64,000 nucleotides of DNA from Rhodococcus qingshengii (GTDB lineage Bacteria > Actinomycetota > Actinomycetes > Mycobacteriales > Mycobacteriaceae): positions 61,882-125,881 of the forward strand of contig NZ_JAJNCL010000016.1 in NCBI RefSeq assembly GCF_021025955.1, written 5' to 3'. The position numbers were made by a program, and so were the translations under genes. The notes below the pieces were generated by a model. That model saw nothing but the letters and a program-made list of their open reading frames with translations, had not been told where the DNA came from and did no database searches. This document shows positions 54,232 to 63,316 of this stretch, in pieces (within the stretch, counting starts at the first letter, position 1; every line of letters begins with the position of its first letter).

Positions 54232-55416
54232 ATGACAGCTACTTCCGACGCACGGCATACCGAATCGAAGGCTGTCCAGAAAACCGACTCGCCGTCCGGC
54301 GAAAATCCGCGCTGGCGCGACCGCAAGAGGTACCTGTGGCCGCTCGGATTGCTGATTCCACTCAGCCCATTCATCTCCTGGTTTCTCGTCGACAACCTTC
54401 GTCTCGGATTGTTCTGGGCGACCGGCGCGTGGCTGCTGGTCATCGTCATCCCGATCATCGACATGCTGGCCGGTGAAGACGGCGAAAGCCCTCCGGACGA
54501 TGCGATCCCCCGACTGCAGAAGGACCGCTACTACCGCTGGTGCACTTACGCGTTCCTCCCCTTGCAATACGCCGGTCTTGTCTTCGCGTGCTGGTGCTGG
54601 ATCAACGCTCCGATGGGGATCGCGGAGAAGATCGCGATGTCGTTCACGGTGGGCGTCGTCGCCGGCGTCGGTATCAACGCGGCCCACGAGCTCGGCCACA
54701 AGAGCGAGAAGATCGAACAGTGGCTCGCGAAAGTGGCGCTTGCGCAATCTCTCTACGGGCACTTCTACGTGGAACATAATTTCGGCCACCATGTGCGCGT
54801 AGCTACTCCGCAGGACCCGGCCAGCTCACGGTTCGGTGAGAGCTTCTGGAGGTTCTTGCCACGAAGTGTGTTCGGCGGCCTGCGTTCTGCCTGGCGTATC
54901 GAGAGCGCTCGACTCCAGCGGAAAGGCAAACGAACCTGGAGCGTCGAGAACAATATTCTCAACGCTTGGGCGATGAGCGTTGTCCTCTTCGTGACGCTGA
55001 TCGGCATCTTCGGTTGGGAGGTCGCACCCTGGCTTCTGCTGCAGGCAGTCGCCGGATTCACCTTCCTCGAAGCCGCGAACTACCTCGAGCATTACGGCCT
55101 GCTGCGTGGCAAGCGTGCCGACGGCTCGTATGTACGCTGCAGCCCCGCTGACAGTTGGAACAGCGATCACGTGGTGAGCAATCTGTTTCTCTACCAACTG
55201 CAGCGGCACAGCGACCACCACGCCAACCCGAAGTTGCGGTACCAAAGCTTGCGCAGCGCCGCCGAAGCCCCGCAACTTCCGGCCGGCTACGCAGTGATGA
55301 TCGTGATCGCGTGGATTCCGCCCTTGTGGCGTCGGGTGATGGATCAGAGATTGCTGGACTACTACGACGGCGATATAGAACGGATCAACGTCGGCCGATC
55401 ACGTAGCCGGCGCTGA
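54232..55416 (+). CDS. alkB: Alkane 1-monooxygenase AlkB (membrane di-iron), stand-alone
   Basis: A 394-residue integral membrane hydroxylase. All histidine motifs of AlkB are present: HELGHK (152-157), EHNFGHH (181-187), the AlkB-specific NYLEHYGL (283-290) and LQRHSDHHA (323-331). Six hydrophobic helices are expected. It oxidises n-alkanes at the terminal carbon with O2 and electrons from rubredoxin. No rubredoxin, rubredoxin reductase or TetR (alkU) gene is adjacent, as reported for the isolated alkB3/alkB4-type copies of R. erythropolis. The ATG overlaps the stop of a possible leader frame. The ribosome site is weak (AAAGG, about 13 bases). Confidence 0.92.
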   Translation: MTATSDARHTESKAVQKTDSPSGENPRWRDRKRYLWPLGLLIPLSPFISWFLVDNLRLGLFWATGAWLLVIVIPIIDMLAGEDGESPPDDAIPRLQKDRYYRWCTYAFLPLQYAGLVFACWCWINAPMGIAEKIAMSFTVGVVAGVGINAAHELGHKSEKIEQWLAKVALAQSLYGHFYVEHNFGHHVRVATPQDPASSRFGESFWRFLPRSVFGGLRSAWRIESARLQRKGKRTWSVENNILNAWAMSVVLFVTLIGIFGWEVAPWLLLQAVAGFTFLEAANYLEHYGLLRGKRADGSYVRCSPADSWNSDHVVSNLFLYQLQRHSDHHANPKLRYQSLRSAAEAPQLPAGYAVMIVIAWIPPLWRRVMDQRLLDYYDGDIERINVGRSRSRR

Positions 55417-55436
55417 ACTGTTCGGAGTTTGAAGTC

Positions 55437-56384
55437 TCAGCGACCGTCGTCCCACACGGTGTTACCGCTTGCAGTCGTCGACGGGTAGTCCTGGACCGAG
55501 TCCCAGTGTTCGACGATTTTGCCGTTCTCGTCGAATCGGAAGATGTCCATCGAGCCGCTGCCGCCCGTTCCCTCACCGGACGAAGCGAAGGTCTGAACGA
55601 AGACGAAGTCTCCCTCGGCTACCGTTCGAGGAAACTTGGTGGCCTTGTCTCCGGCAACAGGTTCGATCCCGGCCAGTGCCGTGACAAACGCGTCCTTACC
55701 GTCTGCGAACGAGGGGTTGTGCTGCGTGTAGGTCGGGCCGACCAGCTGGTCGGCAGCCTCGGCGGCTTTGCCCTCGTTGAAGGCGAGCTGCAGGAATGTC
55801 AGGGCGTTGGCAGTGTTGCGCTCCAATACTTCTGACGTCCTGGACGGCGACGAGGTGGGCCCGTCGAACATCGTGTTCGGATTCGCGGACGTTTCCGGCA
55901 CGTCTTGAATGGCATCCCAGTGTTCGACGATCTTGCCGTTGTCGACACGGAAGATGTCGAACACGGCCTGGCCGCGGTCGCCGGGTGCAGACGTGGTGTG
56001 AGACTGGAGGGCGACAAGATCACCCTCGGCGAAAACGCGAGTGATCTCGGCATGCAACCCAGGTGTGGCCTCGACGTAACCGCCTATGCCGCTGACAAAT
56101 CCGGCTGCCCCATCGGCGGCGGTGGGGTTGTGTTGGATGTAGACGTCGCCAAGGTACCGGTCGGCGGCTTGCTGGACCTGACGGCCGTTGAACGCCAGTT
56201 CGTAGAAATCCGTGACGATGGTCTTGTTTGATTCGAGTTGATCGCCCTGTTCGGCAACAACGCTCGTTGACGTCGTAGAACTGCTGGGCGTTGCGGATTC
56301 CGCGTCGTTGGAGCACGCAGTGAGCAGGAGGGCGGCGGCAGCGGGAACAGTCATCCAGGCTGCGCGCCTACGAAGGTTGCCCAT
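55437..56384 (-). CDS. Lipoprotein with two tandem SnoaL-like domains
   Basis: A 315-residue exported protein. The signal ends at lipobox LTAC (Cys24), followed by a Ser/Thr linker. Two NTF2/SnoaL-like domains follow (about 50-165 and 190-310). Each repeats the same pattern: AFN-G, Y-QHNP--ADG, then F---NGKIVEHWD--QD. The duplicated domain suggests an intramolecular dimer. Enzyme activity is not evident. It starts two bases after the stop of the preceding NAD(P)-binding gene and is probably co-transcribed. Confidence 0.82.
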   Translation of the reverse strand: MGNLRRRAAWMTVPAAAALLLTACSNDAESATPSSSTTSTSVVAEQGDQLESNKTIVTDFYELAFNGRQVQQAADRYLGDVYIQHNPTAADGAAGFVSGIGGYVEATPGLHAEITRVFAEGDLVALQSHTTSAPGDRGQAVFDIFRVDNGKIVEHWDAIQDVPETSANPNTMFDGPTSSPSRTSEVLERNTANALTFLQLAFNEGKAAEAADQLVGPTYTQHNPSFADGKDAFVTALAGIEPVAGDKATKFPRTVAEGDFVFVQTFASSGEGTGGSGSMDIFRFDENGKIVEHWDSVQDYPSTTASGNTVWDDGR

Positions 56385-56386
56385 GC

Positions 56387-57025
56387 TCAGTGTGCGACGG
56401 TGAAACGCTGGCGACGGTGTGCCGGAGTCTCGATCTCGTCGACAAAAGCGTGTGCGTAATCTTCGCCCGCGATTGCGGAGTTCCCCTCGGCGTCCGTCAG
56501 TAGAATGTCGCCACCCACCTGGAAGGATCCCTTCGGCGCGACGCCGGCATGGGCGCCGAATGCTGCGGCCGGGCTCACGTAGAACCAGTCGACATTGCTG
56601 TCGGTCGCGCGGAGCGCATCGAGGACGTCGGCGTGAGCGAGCGCCTCACCCTTGTATGCGTCCGGGAAGTCAGGAGTGTCGACGACGCGTGGCCCACCCT
56701 CGGAGACCAACAGGCTGCCGGCGCCACCGACCACTGCAATGCGAGCGCCGTTGTGTGCGGCGGCATCTGCGAGGGGAGTGACGGCGTCGAGCAGGCGCTT
56801 GCCGTCGATCTCGCGGGCGGGGATGGCAATGACGACGACGTCGTTGTCCGCCGTGACCTGCTCCACGATCGTGTTGTCGTGAACAGAACCCTGCACGACA
56901 TTCGTGTCGGTTCCGGACTGCGCGCTGCGAGCGACGACGGTTACCTCGTGGCCGCGTGAAGCGGCTTCCTTCGCGATTGCGCTACCTGCAAAACCGTTTC
57001 CACCGAATACTGCGATCTTCGACAT
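56387..57025 (-). CDS. NAD(P)-binding atypical SDR (NmrA-like)
   Basis: A 212-residue Rossmann protein with IAVFGGNGFAGSAIAKEA at the N-terminus (GxxGxxG dinucleotide site), VVVIAIPAREID, a VVGGAGSLLV strand and WFYVSPAAAFGAHA. It lacks the Tyr-x-x-x-Lys pair, as do NmrA/YwnB-type family members, which act as redox sensors or quinone reductases. Upstream (57026-57192) no regulator is present. It is the first gene of a two-gene unit with the SnoaL lipoprotein. Confidence 0.83.
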   Translation of the reverse strand: MSKIAVFGGNGFAGSAIAKEAASRGHEVTVVARSAQSGTDTNVVQGSVHDNTIVEQVTADNDVVVIAIPAREIDGKRLLDAVTPLADAAAHNGARIAVVGGAGSLLVSEGGPRVVDTPDFPDAYKGEALAHADVLDALRATDSNVDWFYVSPAAAFGAHAGVAPKGSFQVGGDILLTDAEGNSAIAGEDYAHAFVDEIETPAHRRQRFTVAH

Positions 57026-57192
57026 GGCGTGTGCCTTTCCTTGATGTCGTCGTTGTGCTTGCAGTAGTAAATTTATTCACCTGAAAGGCCGATGTCTTGG
57101 TCAGATGCGGGCAATCCTTGGTGAAAAACAGACATCTTCATGGTGATGGGCCGACTGCTTCGGGTCGAAGTTGCGAACCGTAGGGTTGGTGC

Positions 57193-58164
57193 ATGACTCT
57201 CACCGCCGACAACAACGCAGGTCCGCTGGCAATCGAGCGCTCGGACGTCGAAGCCGCACGGGCTCGTATCGCAGGTTTGGCGCGGCGTACTCCGATCTTT
57301 CGAACTGCGCTACCGACGCCACGCGGTGACATACCGGTTCTGTTCAAGCTCGAGTACCTCCAGCACGGCGGTTCCTTCAAAGTGCGCGGCAGTCTCAATG
57401 CAGTGGAACGAGCTGTAGCCAACGGCACCATGCCCGATGCCGGCGTGGTGATCGCGTCCGGCGGCAATGCTGCGATCGGGGCCGCGTGGGCAGCCCGACG
57501 ACGGGGACTCACCTGCACAGTGGTGGTGCCGGAGACAGCGCCCGATGCGAAGGTGAAGGCTCTCGGCGAGTTGGGTGCAACCGTTCACAAGGTAGGCGAC
57601 CGGTATGCACTCGCTGCTGCCGCTGCGGCGGACATCGCACGCACCAGTGGTGCGCTCGAACTGCACGCCTACGACCTGCCCGACATAGTCAGTGGGGCCG
57701 GCACCATCGCTCTCGAGATCGAAGACGACGCGTCCGGACCGATCACGTATTGCGTTGCAGTCGGTGGCGGCGGGTTGGTCTCTGGAATCGCCGCGGCGGC
57801 ACGTCCCGAAGATCAAGTAGTAGCCGTCGAGCCGACCGGAGCTGCCACCTTGCACACTTCGGTCGATGCGGGTCGCCCGGTCGACATCGAAGTGAACAGC
57901 ATCGCCGGGGACTCATTGGGGGCCACACGCATTGGCGCCATCGCCTGGGAGACACTGCATGAGAGTTCGGTAGACAGTGTTGTGGTCGACGATGATTTGA
58001 TCCGGCAGGCTCGGGCATTCCTGTGGCGGGAGTTCCGGATTCTGGTGGAGTTGGGAACCGCAGCAGCATTGGTTCCGGTTCTGAACGGAACGGTGTCGCC
58101 GCCGTCCGGCGGTGAACTGTGCGTGGTCTTATGCGGAGCCAACACACATCCGACCGACCTGTAA
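57193..58164 (+). CDS. Threonine/serine dehydratase family (PLP)
   Basis: A 323-residue fold-type II PLP enzyme. Lys63 in HGGSFKVRGSLNA binds PLP; ASGGNAAIGAAWAARRRG contacts substrate; VGGGGLVSGIAAAA binds phosphate. It would deaminate threonine or serine to the 2-oxo acid; catabolic and racemase members are close relatives. There is no C-terminal ACT domain, so no isoleucine feedback is expected. Operon partners are not obvious. Confidence 0.85.
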   Translation: MTLTADNNAGPLAIERSDVEAARARIAGLARRTPIFRTALPTPRGDIPVLFKLEYLQHGGSFKVRGSLNAVERAVANGTMPDAGVVIASGGNAAIGAAWAARRRGLTCTVVVPETAPDAKVKALGELGATVHKVGDRYALAAAAAADIARTSGALELHAYDLPDIVSGAGTIALEIEDDASGPITYCVAVGGGGLVSGIAAAARPEDQVVAVEPTGAATLHTSVDAGRPVDIEVNSIAGDSLGATRIGAIAWETLHESSVDSVVVDDDLIRQARAFLWREFRILVELGTAAALVPVLNGTVSPPSGGELCVVLCGANTHPTDL

Positions 58165-58221
58165 TTCAGCGTATTTGTCTGCCTGCGTGTGAGAAAGTCG
58201 CAGGTGGGTACCTCTCGCAGT

Positions 58222-58623
58222 ATGAGTACCAGCAGCATTATCTGGATAATTGTTGCCGTGGTCGTGGTGATAGCGATCGTGGCCGCACTCCTGTGGGTGG
58301 CGCGAAACAGACGTGACGAGCGTCGACACATCGAGGCAGAACAGATCCGCGAAGACGTCGCAGACAAGTCGCTGCAAGTCGGCGAGCGCGAGGCGCGGGC
58401 AGAAGAGACAGCAGCCAAGGCGCGCATGGTGAAAGCAGAGGCGGACGCCAAAGCGGCGGAAGCGTCTGCGCTGCAACACCATGCAGCGCAACACCGGAAA
58501 GAGGCGACGAGTTCTCGCGAGGAACTGAACCAGCAAAGAGATCATGCAGACACGATCGACCCCAAGGTCCCCAACCCCGAAGAACCGCGATCGGCGCCGG
58601 ATCAGAACCCTCGCAACCCTTGA
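58222..58623 (+). CDS. Small membrane-anchored coiled-coil protein
   Basis: A 133-residue protein: one N-terminal transmembrane helix (IIWIIVAVVVVIAIVAALLW, about 5-25), then a long charged Ala/Glu/Arg-rich helix (about 28-105) likely to form a coiled coil, and a Pro-rich tail. The start at ATG 58222 puts the helix right after the N-terminus; an upstream GTG adds 11 residues. No function is established for such actinobacterial proteins. Confidence 0.7.
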   Translation: MSTSSIIWIIVAVVVVIAIVAALLWVARNRRDERRHIEAEQIREDVADKSLQVGEREARAEETAAKARMVKAEADAKAAEASALQHHAAQHRKEATSSREELNQQRDHADTIDPKVPNPEEPRSAPDQNPRNP

Positions 58624-58684
58624 TTTCGAGACCCTTGATGCAGGCGATCGAGAGAAGCGTCGGCCCGTATATGGTTCGACGATC

Positions 58685-59521
58685 ATGATGAACAAAGAAT
58701 CGTCACCGCAGGACCAGAAAAGTGTCGCGTCCACGGCGGCTGACGTCGCACAGAACAATGTCTTCGAGCGCTTTGCCCGTGCCGGATTCGTCGTCAGCGG
58801 TGTGGTTCATCTGCTGATCGGATATATCGCGATCCGCCTTGCTTTCGGTGGATCCGGGTCTGCGGACCAATCGGGTGCGATGGCCGAGTTGGCAGGAAAG
58901 CCAGGGGGTGTCTTCGCTCTGTGGGTCGGCGTCGTGGCCTTCCTTGCCATGGCGTTGTGGAGATTGGCCGAAGCTGCGTTGGGAAGCTCGTCGTCGCCGT
59001 CCTCGGACGACAAGAAGAAGGAGTTCTTCAACCGCGCAAAGGCTCTGGGCATTTCGCTCGTCTATTTCGGTTTTGCGTTCACTGCATTCGGATTCGCCCG
59101 CGGTGGCGGGAAGTCCAGCAGCGGTCAGAGTGCGGGAATCACGGCGCGTTTGATGGAGAACACGCTTGGGACTATCGCATTGGTGATCGGCGGGATCGCG
59201 ATCATCGCTGTTGGTGTTTACCACGTGTACAAGGGCGCGAGCCAGAACTTCCTGGATGATCTGAAGGGCACACCCAGCAACTTCGTGCGCCGACTCGGAA
59301 CCGTCGGGTACGTCGCCAAGGGCTTGGCCATCGCTGCAGTCGGCATTCTGGTTCTTCTTGCGGTCAACAGTTCCGAACCTGGCAAATCCTCCGGACTCGA
59401 CGGAGCGTTCAAGACGCTGGGCGCGCAGCCGTACGGAGTGGCCTTGCTGATCCTTGCCGGATTGGGCATCATCACCTACGGGCTCTACTGCTTCGTGATG
59501 GCACGCTCGACGAAGATGTAG
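58685..59521 (+). CDS. DUF1206 membrane protein
   Basis: A 278-residue membrane protein with three repeats of a two-helix unit, each starting with FARAGFVVSGVVHLLIGYIA-type sequence (about 27, 105 and 195), giving about six helices. This is the DUF1206 architecture. The function is unknown. Two adjacent ATGs (58685, 58688) are possible starts, without a clear ribosome site. It lies close after the coiled-coil protein and may be expressed with it. Confidence 0.78.
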   Translation: MMNKESSPQDQKSVASTAADVAQNNVFERFARAGFVVSGVVHLLIGYIAIRLAFGGSGSADQSGAMAELAGKPGGVFALWVGVVAFLAMALWRLAEAALGSSSSPSSDDKKKEFFNRAKALGISLVYFGFAFTAFGFARGGGKSSSGQSAGITARLMENTLGTIALVIGGIAIIAVGVYHVYKGASQNFLDDLKGTPSNFVRRLGTVGYVAKGLAIAAVGILVLLAVNSSEPGKSSGLDGAFKTLGAQPYGVALLILAGLGIITYGLYCFVMARSTKM

Positions 59522-59540
59522 CGCCCGTAGGTAAGTGGGT

Positions 59541-60852
59541 CTATCCGAATGACCCGGTCTGGAAGCCGACGTCGCTGCCCGACGAACTTCCCGTCGAGCT
59601 ACCGAATATCGGTCGTCTCGGAACTAGATCATGCATCAGGTTCACTGCTGCAGGGTCGACCATCGCCGCATTTCCACCGTTCGCCAGAATCCTGATCGAC
59701 CAGCCGCTGTCGGGAACAAGCAGGGTGATGCAGTTGGATCCCGAGCTGTCTCCGTTCTTCTTGGCGAACCGTTGTGGGAAGTTCGGCGTCGGGGGCTGGA
59801 GCTGCCACGCCATTCCCATTCCGAATGCAGGATTCTCCGGAGCTTGCGTGTCGATCCGCTCGAGCATCGAGGTCAGGGCTGGTTTGAGCGGGTTGTTTCC
59901 GTAGCCGAGAGTTGTTGCAGCCCAGATCGACATGTCCTCGGCGGTGCTGACCAGCCCACCCCCGCCTGCGATCGCACCCGTGTTGTTCCACAGAGGCGCT
60001 CTTGTGCCGTCGAGGTAGTACGGAACGGCAGGTCGGTTGCTTTGGTCTCGATCACGGTACCCATCATCCCGAGCGGGTCGGTGATTTCGCGGGCGACTGC
60101 CGCCGCGAAAGGCGGCTTCTCCTGTCCCGGAATGATTTTGTCTGCCATGAGTGTGCCGAGTAGTCCGAACCCGAAGTCCGAGTACAGCCAATGGCTACCG
60201 GGGGAGAACTCCAAGGCGCGGGGGTCCTCGAGGCCTTACCACAGCATGGCTTTGGTGTACTTCGCCTTCTCGTCCGTGCACGATTGTGTGGGATCGGCAC
60301 ACCCTGCCGAAAGATTGGGCGGGTCGTCGCTGAGACCGGAACGGTGGGTGACCAGTTGACGAAGCGGATCTCCTCGCCACCGCTGCCTTTCGGCAGCGGG
60401 TTGCCATCCGAATCCTTGCTCGCCAGGTCGTCCAATCCGACTTCTCCCCGAGCGATCAGTTTCGCCAGTAGTGCAGCGGTGAAGGTCTTGGTCTCCGAGG
60501 CGATCTCGAATTGCGTTCGCGGAGTGACTCTCACGCCGTTTTCGACGTCGGCATGACCATAGTGGTACGTAGTGGTGACACTCGCCTTGCGGTTCTTCTC
60601 ATCCGGTTTGACGATGGCGAAGGCAAGGCTGGGAACGCCGCTGTTCAGCAGTGTCTCTGCGACGCGCTGTACCGCTCGGGCTTCTGCAGGATCGCCGACC
60701 CGCGAACCTGGATTGGGCGCAGTGCAGGCGGCGCTGGCGGTCGAGGAGGTCGCGAGAGTTATGACGGCGGTTGCCGCCAGCCCCGCAACGCTGATGAACT
60801 GTCGTCGTGACGTCCGGGCGGACCCTCGATCCTGGTTTTCCATTGTTTGCAC
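59541..60852 (-). pseudogene. Tat-exported serine hydrolase (beta-lactamase family), decayed
   Basis: A class C beta-lactamase/D-Ala-D-Ala-carboxypeptidase-like gene spread over three frames. Frame 1 has a twin-arginine signal (TSRRQFISVAGLAA) and the S-x-x-K motif SETK (119-122). One base is missing near 60361-60370, where RFVNWSP replaces LRQLVTHRSG. Frame 2 carries a TAA at 60236-60238 in place of a likely CAA, then FSPGSHWLYSDFGFGLLG. A second missing base near 60022-60035 shifts to frame 3, YYLDGTRAPLWNNTG to the end. Total 1312 bases plus two equals 438 codons. Three independent lesions make real inactivation more likely than sequencing error. Confidence 0.85.
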
Positions 60853-60923
60853 ATCACAACCAAAGTCGACCGGTTTGACTGTTTTGTCGGAATTGCTAAG
60901 GTGTGGTTCCTAGACGTATTTCG

Positions 60924-61661
60924 CTAAATCACGCCGCCGTTGACGTACATGACCTGGCCGTTGACCCAACGAGCTGGGCCGGCGAGGAACGCGACAGCCT
61001 CCGCGATGTCCATCGGTGTGCCGAGGCGTTCCAGGGGAGCCAGCTTGGACAGATTCCCCACTGTAGCTTCGTCTTTCCCGTCCAGGAATAGATCGGTGGC
61101 CGTAGGGCCTGGGGCTACGGCGTTGACCGTGATATCCCGTCCTCGTAGCTCTTTCGCGAGAACCAGAGTGATCGCGTCGACAGCACCTTTGGTGGCGGCG
61201 TACGCGGCATAAGTCGGAAACGCCAGCTTCTTCACGGAGGTGGAGAAATTGATGATCGCACCGCCGCTGCGCATCCGCCTGGCTGCCTGCTGGTCGACCA
61301 CGAAGGTTCCACGGACGTTGGTCCGATGCATCCGATCGAAATCGTCGAAGTTCAGTTCTGCGACGGTGGAGAGGATCATGATTCCGGCTGCGTGAACGAC
61401 GACGTCGATGCCCCCGAACTCCTCCTCGACCGTATCGAACAGGGTCGCGACTTCACCTTCGTCGGCGACGTCGGCATGCACCGCGATGGCGCGGCCGCCC
61501 GCTGCGACGATGGTGTCAACTGTTTCCTGGGCGCGTTGAAGGTTTCCTGAATAGTGCACGGCGACAGCCATTCCGTCGGCGGCGAGCTTCTCTGCAGCCG
61601 CTCGCCCGATGCCGCCGGAAGCTCCGGTGACGATGGCGACGCGGGTGGTGGTGTCAGTCAT
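60924..61661 (-). CDS. Short-chain dehydrogenase (FabG-like)
   Basis: A 245-residue SDR: TGASGGIG (12-19), the Ser in NFSTSVKKLAFPT, YAAYAATKGAVDAIT with the catalytic Tyr/Lys, APGPTATDLF and the C-terminal NGQVMYVNGGV. AGGAG lies seven bases before ATG 61661. Its start overlaps the stop of the TetR gene (ATGA), so it is second in a TetR-SDR operon. It probably reduces a ketone or aldehyde; specificity unknown. Confidence 0.87.
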   Translation of the reverse strand: MTDTTTRVAIVTGASGGIGRAAAEKLAADGMAVAVHYSGNLQRAQETVDTIVAAGGRAIAVHADVADEGEVATLFDTVEEEFGGIDVVVHAAGIMILSTVAELNFDDFDRMHRTNVRGTFVVDQQAARRMRSGGAIINFSTSVKKLAFPTYAAYAATKGAVDAITLVLAKELRGRDITVNAVAPGPTATDLFLDGKDEATVGNLSKLAPLERLGTPMDIAEAVAFLAGPARWVNGQVMYVNGGVI

Positions 61662-62362
61662 GATGTAACTCCTGTACTGGTTTCGGTCGCATCGGACAGC
61701 TTGCGAAGCCACTCTCGTAGTAGGCCGACTTCGTTGGCGGAGAGAGAAGTTGAATCTGCGGCGGCCAGTTGGGCGTCGAGAGTAGATGCAACTCTGTTGA
61801 GTGAGGCGTCCGTGTGGGCGCCGGATTCGTCGATGATGGACGCGAAGATTCCGTCGCGAACTCGCTGTGACAACGTCGGATCGGGGTACTGTTCCGGCCT
61901 GACGACGAGCATCAGAGCGACGCCCACATTGGCGGACATCACCATCTGCGTAGCCACGTCCACCGATACGGTGAGAACGCCTGCGGCAGCGCATCGTTCG
62001 AGAACCGATCGAAGTAACGCCTGAGCCTGCAAGGCAGTGTCTGCGCTCTGGGTGGAGGGTGAGTGCATCAGTCGGTAATGAGCGGGATGTGCGAGCGCGA
62101 AGGCTGTATGCGCATCCCAGCCGGCCCGTAGATCGGCAACGGGGTCATCGGAAGGTGTCGCAGCGCGTTTGCCTTCGAGGTATTTGGAGAATCCTGCCTC
62201 GACGACGGCTGCGAGCAGTCCGTTCTTGTCGCCGAACTGACGGTAGAGCGCGGGGGCGCCGACGCCGGCCATCTCGCACACGGCACGGGTGGAGATGTCG
62301 CCGTTGGGGGAGGTGTTGAGCAGCTCGGTCGCTGCGGCCAGAATCTTTGCTCTCGAACTCAT
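61658..62362 (-). CDS. TetR-family transcriptional regulator
   Basis: A 234-residue TetR regulator with HTH ISTRAVCEMAGVGAPALYRQFGDKNGLLAAV (split by helix turns, about 23-53) and a helical ligand domain. It is the first gene of a coupled TetR-SDR unit and likely controls it. The 173-bp upstream region to the DUF4190 gene shows no perfect dyad. Confidence 0.83.
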   Translation of the reverse strand: MSSRAKILAAATELLNTSPNGDISTRAVCEMAGVGAPALYRQFGDKNGLLAAVVEAGFSKYLEGKRAATPSDDPVADLRAGWDAHTAFALAHPAHYRLMHSPSTQSADTALQAQALLRSVLERCAAAGVLTVSVDVATQMVMSANVGVALMLVVRPEQYPDPTLSQRVRDGIFASIIDESGAHTDASLNRVASTLDAQLAAADSTSLSANEVGLLREWLRKLSDATETSTGVTS

Positions 62363-62535
62363 GAAAACAACGCTAACATAAATCTGTAATCGTCGCTATC
62401 GCCGGGTTGGTCGTGCGAACGAACTACAGACACAGGCGCCAGAACTTGATCAGATGAGTGAGCCAGTCCGGCCACGGTTCTGTGTGGAGTGACGGCTAGA
62501 GCCGCTGTTGTCACACTCTGAACGAAGGAATCCTG

Positions 62536-63303
62536 GTGATTGACTCGGAAACTACTGTTGCGCCCAATAATTCGCATTCCGGTTATCTGGGGTGGATTCT
62601 GCGGGTCATCAGCGTCGTGGCGTGCGTTGCGGTTGCAACGGTCGTTGTCTCGCTGATGCTCGGGCCGCCATTCGCGCGGGCCTGGGCACAGTGGGTTGCT
62701 CGTCATCTAGGTGGGGACTTCGAGACGGGAGTCGTTGTCGGATTTGTGACTGGGCTTTTAGGCATTGCTGTGACTTTGTTTGCAGCGCTGATGAGTTCGT
62801 TGGCGTGGCGGCGCCGCGGTGGCCCGGCATTGTCGCTTGGTATCGGTGCTATTGCCTTGCTTGCCGTTATTCCCGGCGCAGTGAATTTGAGTATCGCGGT
62901 CGGTACAGGAGGATCCGGGGTAAGCGCGGCGGGGAGGATCCTCGACGTCGACGGGCCGGCGTTTCGTGGAGCCTGGGTAGCCGTATCAGTGGCGGGACTG
63001 TCGCTGTATATGGTCGGGGCGCTGCTGTTAGGGAGGAGCCTTCGTTCGGCATTCGGGCCTGTCAGGCAGGTGGCGCCGCCGCCAGGGGTGGTCGGCGGTA
63101 CGAATGCCTTGGCCATCGTCGCACTCGTACTTGGAATCTTCGGTGGGGTTCTTGCTATTCCAGTGGGCCATGTGTCGCTGAACCAGATTCGCCGTTCCGG
63201 CGAAAGTGGGCGCGGACTGGCAGTGGCCGGCCTCGTTCTCGGTTATCTGTCCCTGGTCGTGATCGTGGGTGTCGTATTAGTGGCTGTGCCCGGGTATCGG
63301 TGA
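62536..63303 (+). CDS. DUF4190-type membrane protein
   Basis: A 255-residue protein starting at GTG with AAGGA six bases ahead. About six helices are predicted. The C-terminal pair, NALAIVALVLGIFGG followed by GHVSLNQIRRSGESGRGLAV and another helix, is the DUF4190 signature. Function unknown. It is convergent with the next gene, 13 bases away. Confidence 0.75.
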   Translation: MIDSETTVAPNNSHSGYLGWILRVISVVACVAVATVVVSLMLGPPFARAWAQWVARHLGGDFETGVVVGFVTGLLGIAVTLFAALMSSLAWRRRGGPALSLGIGAIALLAVIPGAVNLSIAVGTGGSGVSAAGRILDVDGPAFRGAWVAVSVAGLSLYMVGALLLGRSLRSAFGPVRQVAPPPGVVGGTNALAIVALVLGIFGGVLAIPVGHVSLNQIRRSGESGRGLAVAGLVLGYLSLVVIVGVVLVAVPGYR

Positions 63304-63316
63304 TTTGGGGCTCGTA

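Noticed and set aside
53818..54792. 324-codon minus-strand frame over the alkB leader
   Set aside because: It runs antisense into alkB codons for HELGHK and lacks any motif.
57091..57136. GATGTCT/AGACATC inverted repeat between divergent genes
   Set aside because: The 32-base spacer is too long for a normal operator and no regulator is adjacent.
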